Source: Hyposmocoma kahamanoa
Taxonomy: Eukaryota > Arthropoda > Insecta > Lepidoptera > Cosmopterigidae
Assembly (NCBI RefSeq): GCF_003589595.1
Contig: NW_020653718.1
Span: forward strand, 3,644,827-3,708,826
Direction of reading: 5' to 3'
Length of the DNA: 64,000 bases
This document shows positions 54,501-63,039 of the stretch, piece by piece. The notes beneath the pieces were generated by a model. That model did no database searches. It had not been told where the DNA came from and saw only the letters and a list, made by a program, of their open reading frames with translations. The first letter of the stretch is position 1; each line of letters starts with the position of its first letter. The translations under genes were made by a program, and so were the position numbers.

Positions 54501-57500
54501 TAAATGCAAAACCATTTGAACAATATTTTAGGAATATCAAATTAAAATTGATTTACAATTATGAAAATTGGTAAAAAAACACTAATCGAAGGGTTCTCAG
54601 TGGTATTCTTTTTGATTTGTTAATTTACAATCACTTGCTGATTACGCATAGATCGCACTTCTTTAAAGACTGCCTGCCTCAGTTTTTTGCAAAAAAAAAG
54701 GTGATTTTGACCAAGAGCAATAACCTTAACAATAATGTAAAAGCTGCCACCTGTTGGCCTTTTCGAATATTATTACAATCGCATCGTGGGTTTACTTAGT
54801 AACAAGTGCGACATTTCTTTGTATGAGATTTGTACAATAGTCATCACCAAATAAGAGGCTACATTTGACAGCTAAAGAATATAATATGACGAAACATATT
54901 TGAAGTAGTTTTCGCACGAATTACAATATTGAGTTACTCCGAAACGTTCTGAAAACAGTTACCTCCTAAAGCTATTTTTTTTAAATAATAGTGTTGTAAA
55001 CAATTAATCGCCGAATTTCACCGAGTCAGCTCGGAAAACATATTGCTTATTAAATATTAAAACAAAAATGTATAAAAATAGGTGTATTTTAAATAATTAT
55101 GTATATAACATCTCTGACTACACCTATCGCAAATAAATTTATAATTTATCAAATTTATAAGAGCGTACTCCTAGCCAGATTTGTAATTCCTTTTCTTTTT
55201 TGCAAATTTTGAATTGTCAACACCGACACCAATCCAGCGGCACCCGGAATCCGCGCCCGCGCACCGCGCAGTCTTTCGCCATCTTGCAAGTTGACGGTGC
55301 GCTTGGTTATTTTTTATGTATTTTTCTTGTGACTCGTTTTTCTTTTGAACTTTTCCTATTTTCTAAATTATGAACATTATTTGAGATTGTTTGTTGTTGC
55401 AATCGACAACTTTTAACTAATTGCCAGCCGAATAATTGGAAATTCATGAAATCCTTGGTTTCTTGGTAATTTAATCTTTTTATGTAGTTGTTTTATCGGC
55501 GAACGTACTTATTTACACTAAATTCTCTAAACCATTTATAAATATCATAAAATCAAAATTAAAAGAATTGGATACAATTCATCGGAATGTGCGACAATTT
55601 TACGAAAATTAGAGGAATTGCTACAGAATTGCAAGAAATTCTGTAAATTAATTGCTTTTAAATGCATTGCACGATTTGGTCTTTTAGGCCTCCTGAACAA
55701 CAATGAACCGAAAAATAATCTAAACAATTACAAACTCTTACAATTTTGAATCGATTTCTCGTGAAAATCGTATAATGTGATAACCGATATGATTAGTCCA
55801 CATCCCTATTCGCGTCACGATGACAAGTGTCAAATGTGGCCTTTTAATTGGTGACGACTATAGTACTTATAGTACATCAATCACATTATACATATTACCT
55901 GTGTGTGTGATTGATCGCACAAACCCAAAGAAAAAAACCTTCCTTAGAAATATTCTTTCAAGTGGACTTAAACCAGCATTTGAAGCCTCAACGTGGTTAT
56001 TTATTTCCTACACAACTACTTTCAGGACTTTGGCGTCTAACGAAAAACGTATTTTTTGAGTTTTTTTTTTTGTGAAATAATTCCATTAGTTTTGTTATTA
56101 TTATGAATACAAAGATCGAACTCACAGAAAAAAAATTTTTTTTTCGTTGACCCGGAAGTAGGTTATTGAAAAATCTCTCACTAGATGTCACTAGCGGCGA
56201 CAAAAGCCGAAATGTCAGTACAAAAGATCTCTATCAAAAACACATAGAAGAATTTCAATGTCTCGGTAACTGGACCCGTGGCTCAGATGGTTAGAGTAAT
56301 GCTTTGGTGCAGTATGGATGTGGGTTCAAGTCCCACCGGGTCGATGAAAAAAAACTTTTTCACCTCACTAGCTCGGAAAGGCTTTCTTTCTCATTAGAAA
56401 TCTGCGCACAAAAGCGTTTCTTTTGAAATTCGAACTTGACGATGGACTGTGGTGCACCTAACTTTTTCTTTCGATGAAAAAAAGATAATGGCACGTTCAA
56501 TTAAGCGATTTGTCGTACATTACTCATTTATGTAATATAAATCCGTTGATATATTTTATTCTTATTATTGTTGACATTAAATTGACAATGATAATTCGTC
56601 GAAGAACTAAAATAATCAGTTAATTACACAAAATTATAAGTACAAGCAAGAATAAAAATTGGTGAGGTGTAAATTCAGAACGCATCCGAAGATTAACTTT
56701 TTCTTTTAAAAAACAATACTAATGTTTTATAGTTCAATTGTTTTTCTTTCATCTACCATTTTCCTCGCTATAGTGAGGTGAAAAATTGTGTTTCGTTCGC
56801 GGTTCAAACTCAGCTTCCTTCGCCTGCTCAGGTTTCATTACAAACACTGGCGTCAAACAACAACTTTGCAGCCTTGCACAACAAATAACTATTTCTGTGT
56901 GTGCGATCTTTGTATTTTTTTATAATCATGAAAAATGCATTCCTTGCGAACGATCAATGTTTTCACGATTGCGGTCGTACCCTTAGAATAATAACGCATA
57001 GAAACCTAGCCCGCGCACGCTAAGTGAGGCAAATTGAAGCGCGCCCAATGGGCCTACACGAGCGGGCGGGCCTTCAGTGCTCAAGGTCAACTTGCACCGC
57101 GAACAGCTCAAGAATTTTAGCTAAAAATGACGAAATGTGCGGTAAATGAGTGTAAAAATACGTCAGACAAACATAAAATAGATACTAACATCACATTCCA
57201 CAAGGAAGTAACGCATTTCAACTTGTATTTTTATATAAATATTCACTAAAACCGAAAATTAACATACTACTAAAACTAGCCTACATGAATTCGATTTTTG
57301 TCTCACTTGTGACAGTTCGTTTGATATGAAACTTTAGGAGCCTATTGTGTAGCTGCTGGTAGGCAAATAAAACGCTGGTNNNNNNNNNNCGCCGACGCGT
57401 TGAGCGCGGCGGATGCGTGGATGACTTGCAGCTACAAAACTATCATTCTATGCGTTATTATTCTAAGGTCGTACCCTGATAAAATGTAGGTTTACCAAAG

Positions 57501-60500
57501 AAATGTCTTACAATAATCGAAGCCCTTCTCTTTAAGGGCGTATTTAAGGTATTTCAGCCCCCCATTTTCGGCGTTGCCGATGTACTCCATGTTAACAGTG
57601 CGGCACAGATCTGGGACAAACATTTTTAGCAGCGACTGCTCAGTCATGCCTCGGGGCAGGAACTCACCGGCACTGCCTGCTACCTGCAACGTGTATACAT
57701 TTGAATTTAAGTTAGATTTCTCAGAATTTGTTGGACCTTAGACTACAGTGTCGTCAAAAAAATATTATATCAAAAGAATCTGCCTCCTGTAGAGCTCCTT
57801 GTGAAAAGGTTCATCCAGGGTGGTACTGCCATCGTACCCATTTCTGCCCTCAAGCAGTAATACGAGCGTTACTGCATTTCGGATTTGATGGGTAAGGGTT
57901 CTGGTGAAATCACAGGCACATGGGGCTTGTCAACTTATGTCTCAGGCTGACGGGCGCAGTGGCAGTGCCCTTAAGATTTTTGCGATTTAAAGCTCCGAGT
58001 GGCACTGTAACTGTTATGGACAGGCGTGTAGCTTACCATCAGGCGCACGACTTGTTCGTCCCCTCACTTAATATTATAAAAAAATTTTAAAAGTCCCAGA
58101 TTCGATTCCCGAACATGGAGAAATGTTTGTATGGCCTACATTTATTTCTCTCGTGAGTTTGGTGTAATTTGTCTATGTGTGTGTGGCACCCGCGAAATTA
58201 TTTCCCTAGTAAGCTATGAACATCGAACTCGATGTATTATTATATTCAAATTTCGAACATCTCTGAAAAACAAAACAATTTGATTGGACCTCAATTCTAA
58301 TATCAGTCGAGATGAAGTTTTATTGAAATGAAATGTCAATAGCAAACAATTTTGACAATTTCACACGTTAATTGATATCGAACGATATGATAGTTGGGGC
58401 CGATTCTAGTTTGTATGACATGCGTGAGAAAAGTTTTTATTTGCCGCCATTTCGCCAGTCGTAACATGGGGTTCCTGAGCACATCACAGAGAGCTTATAA
58501 TATGTGTGAGTACTTAATTAGGCATTAAAACACTAGTATTTCAGTGCCTTCCATTACGTAACAGTCACATGATTTACTATTTTTAACTTTTAAGGTTATT
58601 TATCGGCAGAAATAATCAAAATGTAACTTATTACACTGTTCTTCTAACAGCTGTGATTAATCATAAGAAAGAATTGGAGTAATTTTTATTACCACTTACC
58701 AAATATAAGAACCTACTTTAAATTTATTTCAAATAATCTTGAATGGCACTAGTATCAGAAGAAATAAAGTGTTTGTTTTTTAGTAACTCCAAAACTGCTT
58801 TGCCTATTTTAATGCCAATTAGACATATTGATAGTTAAGCATAAAGTTGTTCATATTTCAATGTTATTGGATATGTTAAGCGAGAAAAAACAATGGCTAA
58901 GGTAATTAGGCTGAAACACCGAAATGACTACGGTAATTAGGCTGAGAACACCGAATGTGAGAATGGCCGAATCCTAATTCATAGTCGCCCTACCCACAGG
59001 TAATGCTAACAATAAATCAGGAGTAGATATAGTAATGTAATTATGAAAGTAAAGAAGTTAAGTTTTTTTTAAATAATGTATTTACTAGACAAGCGCCTAA
59101 AATAGGCAGCTGTAGGCGCTTAAAATAAGGTGAGACTGTAGGCGATAAATTAAAATGTTTTAAAGACTTCCAACTGAAGTCAATGTTTGTACACTAAAGG
59201 CTAAAGCTACTTCAATTTAGCTCTGATCCCAAAGTAAATAGCTAAATCACTTGTATCACCAAAACCCAGACCCGAGACAATACAGAACAGTTAGTTTTTC
59301 AACACTGACTCGGCTGGGGATCGTAACCGGGACCTCAGAGTTGGCGATACCATGAAGACCCTGTCGTTGCATACTTACTTCAGAGCATTTCCCACTGTAA
59401 AATGGAAGGTGATCCTCGTGGTTCCACTTGAGAATTTGGCCTGGAAAAGTTCCGCTCGCCTGCCCGTTTGTGACTTCCACGTAGCCGTCTGAGTCCAGAG
59501 AATTGTTTCTCTAAAATAAATAAACAAGTTTTATAACACTTTAAAATAAATAGAATATGTATCTCCGTCAAGTACCATATTATAAAGACACTTTAGGACA
59601 TTTCCACTATCGGGGGACTATGCTGGGGTTTACCTACGTTACGGATATTCTAATGATTCACACAAAGCGTTACGCTTCCCTGTATGCAAACTTATTTCCT
59701 GATCGCTATTACTTAGGCCTATTTTTATGATACCAGGTGACGGGCCGAACATGTCGTGCGCTGGTGGTAATAACGATATCCACCCGCCCGTCACCCTAAG
59801 ACATAAGTTAACAAGTCCCAAAACCGGAACGTAGTAACGTATTATAGTTTAACGGCAGAAATAGGTAGCAGTACTACCCTGGACGAACTCTCGATTTGAA
59901 AAGCTTTCAATACAGTAGTGACACTGCTATTGAAAGCTTTTCAAATCGAGAGTAAATAAGAATTATTTAGATGCGCATGCTCTATAAGTGATCTCATTGT
60001 TTTGGTTGTTTCCATCCATTGAGATGAAAGTCAAATACGCGCTTGTTTTTTTTTTATAAAAAAGGACTAAAAAAACTTCACTTGGCCGCAGTAATAATGC
60101 AACATAACGACTATAATAATACATCACACACAAGATTTAAAACTAATATAATACGAGGAAATGAAACTATTTTTCCGGATTTAAATCGCGTATATTTGTT
60201 TTTCAAACAAACCGACGTTTCGGGCCCTTTACGGGTCCCATGGTCACGGTTGACTGAGGTGGTACAGTCTTGAACCAGTTATGTCTAAAATGTTTTCTTT
60301 GTAAAATTAAAAATAAGGTATTTAATTAATAACTATTGTAACTATAGTGAAAAAATAAGGTGGTTTGCATCAATATTAGACATAACTGGTTGAAGACTGT
60401 GCCACCTCAGTCAACCGTGACCATGGGACCTGTAAAGAGCCCGAAACGTCGGTTTGTTTGAAAAAACAAATATACGCGATTTAAATCCGGAAAAATAGTT

Positions 60501-62421
60501 TCATTTCCTATATGTAACAATCGCGACAACCTAAGAACTTAATATATACGACTCACAAATTGCAAACGTGGTAAAGAAAATAATGTTTTTATTTGAAAGG
60601 ATATTTAGGAGTTGGCCACAGATGGCCTCGACACAGGCCCACCGCCCGAAAGGGCGAGCTGGAGGTTCGTAGCCCGTATAATTTTTTTTTTAATTTGTTT
60701 CACAACTTGAAACATACACAATACATACACATAACAAGCTCTATACACACAGGTACAGTACACTGGGTAGTTCCTTTTATTACTGAACAGAACATACATT
60801 ACTAACGTTCGAACAAAAAATATGAATATAACTGCTTACATAAAAAAAGACAAAAAAAACAGATTTGAAATGAAAACTCACAAATCATGCTTTGTACACA
60901 TTATTCCTTGCTAAGGCAAGAGAACCCAAAATATACCAAATTTTAATCTGGTCCATTGGAATACGAAGTAATCTATATGTATAAAGGAGCCGGCCAACAT
61001 TTGTTCTACAGAAGATGCAGGATGAAAGTATTTCGATTTGACAATCGACATATTTCCGTATAGGCTCGGATCTCGGCGTGTGAAGACAACACTGACGGGC
61101 ATGGTAAATAATTGAAAAAAAAAACGTTATGGGTACGGTTTCGCATAAATACCCTGCCACTCTGTCCTTAAAGGTGACATTAGCTACGTATTCTGATTTG
61201 CATGCTTCCAAAAAATTATAACGTTTGACTTAAGAAGAAACTAAACGATAATAACTATTTAATGAAATTCAGCAGTTGACTTTCGAAGAAAAGCATCCAA
61301 TTCCCGTACAAATCTGGCCATTCCATGCATACTCCAAAAAACAATGAAAAATATAAATATATTTATTATTCTCACCCCATAAAACCATCCAAACCGATCA
61401 ACCCGCGGAGCATCTCCCGTAGCACTGGATGGTAAACTTTTCGCCATATCCAGCAACGGGTCTTCGTATCCGTCGAAGAGAATCTCGCCTGCTGTTTTGG
61501 TGACGGAGATGTGCTGCCCAAACATTGACAGACCCATGGACAGACCTTTTTGACGGACGTAGCTCCAATATCGCGTTCTGTAGACTGCTGACTGGAAAAC
61601 CCAAGAATTTACATAATAAACACGGGTGAAAAAGCTTCTTGTTATTCTCCTGGAAGTTATAGGGTCGCCCTCCGAAATTTCTGAATAAAACTATTACTAA
61701 ACTGCTATTTTGAAATCAGAAGATTGGAAAAAGGTTGTCAACGTCCTAATTGCCAGTTTACGTTTTTCGACTATAAACTTCAAGGGATTTGCGTTTGACT
61801 CGCATAATCCTCGATACGGGTTGAACATCGCTAAAAGTTATGTCATTAAATACAATTAGATTTTTAAACCGACTTGAAAAAAAGGAAGAGGAGGAGGAAT
61901 TCGACTGTATTTTCTTATGTATGTACGTTACGCGATAACTCAGGTATCTGTGAACCGATTTTGATGATTCTTTTTTTGTTGGAAAAAGGGTACGTCTGTA
62001 TTGGTCTCATTTAAATTTGAAGAAAGTATTCCAAACTTGGCAATTAGACGTAATTCCACGAACCTTGGAGATCGATTTTTTTTTAAATAAAAATGTTACA
62101 ATCATTGAGATGCCAAGTTTCAAAGCATGAATAGTGCATTCAGTTCCATATACATTTTCCATATGAGGCGATTCAAAAAATTCATTCGGACATAACATGC
62201 AAAGTTATTATTGCTCAGCAAAATGAACCAACTAAACTTACGACTAAAAATAAAACTTACAGCGGCAAGAACGTTCAAAGTAGTGACATTATCCTTCAGG
62301 GTGCCATTGCTGGTAAGAGGGTCGAAAAAGAAGCGTCTGAGTGTCCGGTACGCAATGGAGCCGTTGTGGTTATTCCAGGTGATATTGACATGCGAACGCT
62401 CCTCGCGAAAGCGATATGGAC
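51289..62421 (-). CDS. CD36-family scavenger receptor class B, 3' seven exons (5' end outside)
   Basis: Exons in reading order: 62261-62421, 61376-61591, 59379-59510, 57512-57683, 53462-53664, 52014-52087, 51289-51568. This gives 1,238 nt and about 412 residues; all junctions are GT/AG and in phase. Family landmarks in order: 'PYRFREE', 'AGEILFDGYEDPLLD', 'FVPDLCRTVNMEY', 'ESCFCDGQCPWSGVMNVSAC', 'LPHFLHGDP', 'GMEPDAEKHEFFFGVEP', 'GIPLEVAARFQINVYIEPN', then a C-terminal transmembrane helix ('AGAAFALAVIVAMVTCC') and a 30-residue cytoplasmic tail. All six ectodomain cysteines that form CD36 disulfides are present, plus at least six N-glycosylation sequons. Such receptors bind lipids, lipoproteins, carotenoids or apoptotic cells at the plasma or endosomal membrane. 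Which insect paralogue this is cannot be told from memory. The first ~100 codons, including the N-terminal membrane anchor, were not found. Confidence 0.92.
51700..51925 (+). repeat. Family D tRNA-derived SINE in a CD36-family intron
   Basis: 'tagatggcgctatggctgcg', 'gaaaagtcgttgaaaaacca', 'tacgtgaggtccgctggttc', 'gttccgtggcttacttctgg' (damaged A box), and the tail 'aataatggagtaatttcaca'. The middle of the tRNA head is deleted. Confidence 0.75.
52014..52087 (-). CDS. CD36-family gene, sixth exon in window
   Basis: 74 nt, entering in phase 0 ('tgtttcag' acceptor) and leaving in phase 2 (GTAAGT). Encodes 'QLGIPLEVAARFQINVYIEP' and 'NRNI', matching the conserved 'tG.pl.a.kRlQiN..i.' block. Too short to be visible as an ORF. 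Confidence 0.9.
52500..52930 (+). mobile_element. Diverged relative of the TIR element at 56356
   Basis: 'tttcacctcactggctcgga', 'ctttctcattagaaatttgc', 'acctaactttttctttcgat', 'catctagcattttcctcgct' and 'gcgtcaaacaacaaattgat' appear in the same order as at 56356-56900. The right terminal repeat is lost. Confidence 0.65.
53462..53664 (-). CDS. CD36-family gene, fifth exon in window
   Basis: 203 nt; acceptor 'caatttag', donor GTAAGT. Encodes 'SPASPSESCFCDGQCPWSG' (the C-x-C...C cluster), 'VMNVSACRFNSPAFVTLPHF' and 'LHGDPRLLDMVTGMEPDAEK'. These are the most family-diagnostic residues of the gene. Confidence 0.93.
53744..54497. repeat. Two family F repeats head to head
   Basis: Plus copy 53744-53975 ('accgtcttcaaaaaaggagg', 'aaccgattttgatgattatt', 'tttaaatttgaagaaaatat') and minus copy 54024-54497 ('aaaaccgacctcaaaagtac' to 'ctttttttgaagtcggttaa') meet at their 3' ends. 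The minus copy contains ~150 bp of extra sequence (54135-54310). Located in a CD36-family intron. Confidence 0.7.
54500..56085. other. CD36-family intron, mostly unique AT-rich DNA
   Basis: No exon matching the missing N-terminal part was seen. A GC-rich patch occurs at 55235-55300. Otherwise featureless. Confidence 0.4.
56090..56350 (+). repeat. SINE with an alternative tRNA head, related to family D
   Basis: A reversed family D-type tail ('tgtgaaataattccattagt', 'aatacaaagatcgaac') is followed by the family D 5' module ('cactagatgtcactagcggc', 'aacacatagaagaatt'). After that comes a tRNA-like head different from other family D copies (56273-56342). Confidence 0.65.
56273..56342 (+). tRNA. 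tRNA-like cloverleaf with GGT at the anticodon position; SINE head rather than working gene
   Basis: 70 nt fold by eye: 6-bp acceptor GACCCG/CGGGTC, D-arm GCTC...GAGT, 5-bp anticodon stem ATGCT/AGTAT with loop TTGGTGC (anticodon GGT), and T-arm GTGGG-TTCAAGT-CCCAC. A box 'tggctcagatgg' and B box 'ggttcaagtcc' are intact. One acceptor pair is missing. It sits inside a repeat and is followed by A-rich sequence, so I read it as a tRNA-derived SINE promoter. Confidence 0.5.
56356..56785. mobile_element. TIR element (~430 bp)
   Basis: 'tttttcacctcacta' at 56356 is repeated inverted as 'tagtgaggtgaaaaa' at 56771-56785. The interior is AT-rich and non-coding. Shared sequence with 52500-52930 continues past the right repeat to about 56900, so true borders are uncertain. 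Confidence 0.6.
56982..57467 (+). mobile_element. THAP/P-like non-autonomous DNA transposon, copy 2, with assembly gap
   Basis: Same termini as copy 1 ('cttagaataataacgcatag') and a perfect 8-bp target duplication GTCGTACC (56974-56981, 57468-57475). It carries about 105 bp absent from copy 1 (57336-57440), including a run of ten N at 57380-57389. The truncated THAP reading frame (57127-57249) is preserved with one substitution. It lies in a CD36-family intron close to the exon at 57512. Confidence 0.82.
57380..57389. other. Assembly gap (10 N)
   Basis: The only undetermined bases in the window, inside GC-rich sequence ('aacgctggt' to 'cgccgacgcgttgagcgcgg'). Confidence 0.99.
57512..57683 (-). 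CDS. CD36-family gene, fourth exon in window
   Basis: 172 nt; acceptor 'cgttgcag', donor GTAAGA, phase 0 in and phase 1 out. Encodes 'GSAGEFLPRGM', 'FVPDLCRTVNMEYIGNAENG' and 'LKYLKYALKEKGFDY'. The 'F.PDLCR.v..EY' block is diagnostic. Confidence 0.93.
57785..58082 (+). repeat. Family A SINE-like element, full length
   Basis: 'gtagagctccttgtgaaaag', 'ttcatccagggtggtactgc', 'ctcaagcagtaatacgagcg', 'gcttgtcaacttatgtctca', 'atggacaggcgtgtagctta', 'gcgcacgacttgttcgtccc', A-rich end. Directly followed by a family C fragment. Confidence 0.8.
58088..58205 (+). repeat. Family C SINE fragment
   Basis: 'agattcgattcccgaacatg', 'gtatggcctacatttatttc', 'tctcgtgagtttggtgtaat'. Lacks the A-box half and the end of the body. 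Confidence 0.65.
58210..59215. other. CD36-family intron, no further gene
   Basis: AT-rich. A short direct duplication 'ggtaattaggctgaaacacc' and 'ggtaattaggctgagaacac' lies near 58899-58950. Confidence 0.4.
59220..59350. repeat. Degraded SINE-like fragment at the exon border
   Basis: 'ctgatcccaaagtaaatagc', 'cccagacccgagacaataca', 'cgtaaccgggacctcagag' match 13380-13510. It ends about 30 bp from the donor of the exon at 59379. Confidence 0.45.
59379..59510 (-). CDS. CD36-family gene, third exon in window
   Basis: 132 nt, phase 0 both ends; acceptor 'attttag', donor GTAAGT. Encodes 'RNNSLDSDGYVEVTNGQASG', 'FPGQILKWNHED' and 'YSGKCSE'. Contains the first conserved cysteine and an NNS sequon. 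Confidence 0.9.
59730..59892 (-). repeat. Family A fragment, internally deleted
   Basis: 'ccaggtgacgggccgaacat', 'gcccgtcaccctaagacata', 'tagcagtactaccctggacg'. It runs into the perfect hairpin at 59888-59952. Confidence 0.65.
59888..59952. repeat. 65-nt almost perfect hairpin
   Basis: 'ctctcgatttgaaaagcttt' plus 'caatacagt' pairs with 'actgctattgaaagctttt' plus 'caaatcgagag'. The stem is 29 bp with one single-base bulge and a 6-nt loop (agtgac). Confidence 0.85.
60156..60510. mobile_element. Family B foldback element, complete (two ~132-bp arms)
   Basis: The left arm 60156-60287 begins 'aggaaatgaaactatttttc' and contains 'accgacgtttcgggcccttt' and 'cccatggtcacggttgactg'. The right arm 60376-60510 is its reverse complement with few mismatches, ending 'aaatagtttcatttccta'. 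The loop of ~88 bp is AT-rich. Other copies are at 16606, 27098 and 63580. Non-coding. Confidence 0.82.
60515..61375. other. CD36-family intron
   Basis: A short GC-rich segment at 60600-60680 ('ggcctcgacacaggcccacc') may be a retroposon piece. No further coding exon was found. Confidence 0.4.
61376..61591 (-). CDS. CD36-family gene, second exon in window
   Basis: 216 nt (72 codons), phase 0 both ends; acceptor 'gttttccag', donor GTGAGA. Encodes 'SAVYRTRYWSYVRQKGLSMG', 'MFGQHISVTKTAGEILFDGY', 'EDPLLDMAKSLPSS' and 'RFGWFYG'. The 'T.GE.LF.GY.DPLL' segment is characteristic. Confidence 0.92.
61867..62085 (+). repeat. Family F dispersed repeat in a CD36-family intron
   Basis: 'aaccgacttgaaaaaaagga', 'gaattcgactgtattttctt', 'tgaaccgattttgatgattc', 'tttaaatttgaagaaagtat', 'ttccacgaaccttggagatc'. 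Middle partly deleted. Confidence 0.7.
62261..62421 (-). CDS. CD36-family gene, first exon visible in window
   Basis: 161 nt; acceptor 'tgttacag', donor GTAAGT, entering with two bases of a split Gly codon. Encodes '(G)PYRFREERSHVNITWN', 'NHNGSIAYRTLRRFFFDPLT' and 'SNGTLKDNVTTLNVLAA', corresponding to the 'vGPY.fre' region around residue 90-100 of family members. Four sequons. Confidence 0.9.
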
Positions 62422-62689
62422 CTGTAACATGATACCCACATTACTTAATATAATCGCGGTTTCGCTGGTTTCGCTACACTGAAAACAATGGATGTTTGCC
62501 ATGAATAGAGGCTAGTGGAAATCAAAACGCGTGAAACTATTTTTTTCGGATCTTCATGGCATATTAATATAATAGAGACTATATAATAAAAATATTATAT
62601 TCTCTGTTATATTCCTATACTACGCAATAATAATATAATAGAGATAATAATAGTATAATAGAGAACAGCAGTGGGAAATGTTTGTACAT

Positions 62690-62890
62690 TTATTACGTAT
62701 TGACGAATTTGTGAAAATGATAATTGAGGAGAAGATAGAAGGGAAAATAAAGAGACAAAGAATGATGTATAGTGAACAAATAAAGAAGAAGATCAAAGTG
62801 AGTAGCTTATAAAGAGGTCAAGGAGCTGGCTATGAACCGCGAAGAATGGAGGAGGCTACAACGATAAGAGCCTGCCTTGTAAGGAGGACG
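62690..62890 (+). pseudogene. LINE C-terminal remnant
   Basis: The plus strand gives 'EFVKMIIEEKIEGKIKRQRM', 'YSEQIKKKIKVSS' and, one frame over, 'YKEVKELAMNREEWRRLQR' then stop. This matches the basic tail '(i)iEGK..gkrgrGR...yi.qi......Y.elK.lA.dR..Wr' after insect LINE reverse transcriptases. A frameshift separates the two parts. Confidence 0.6.
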
Positions 62891-62921
62891 ATGATGACGG
62901 TTTTTTTATAAGACTAAGTGA

Positions 62922-63037
62922 CGGCGACGAATACAAGCGAACGAGTGGCCCACCTGATGGTAAGTGACACGCTTGTCCATAACAGTTGCAGTACCACTCA
63001 CAGAACTATTTCACAAGAAGCTTTACTGCTACTAAAA
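62922..63037 (-). repeat. Family A fragment, internally deleted
   Basis: 'ccacctgatggtaagtgaca', 'gcttgtccataacagttgca' joined to 'tatttcacaagaagctttac'. Confidence 0.6.
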
Positions 63038-63039
63038 AT

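Noticed and set aside
62211..62502. ORFs of 73 and 68 codons on both strands over the first visible receptor exon
   Set aside because: Wrong frames; the true reading frame starts with a split codon at an acceptor site and contains 'PYRFREE'.
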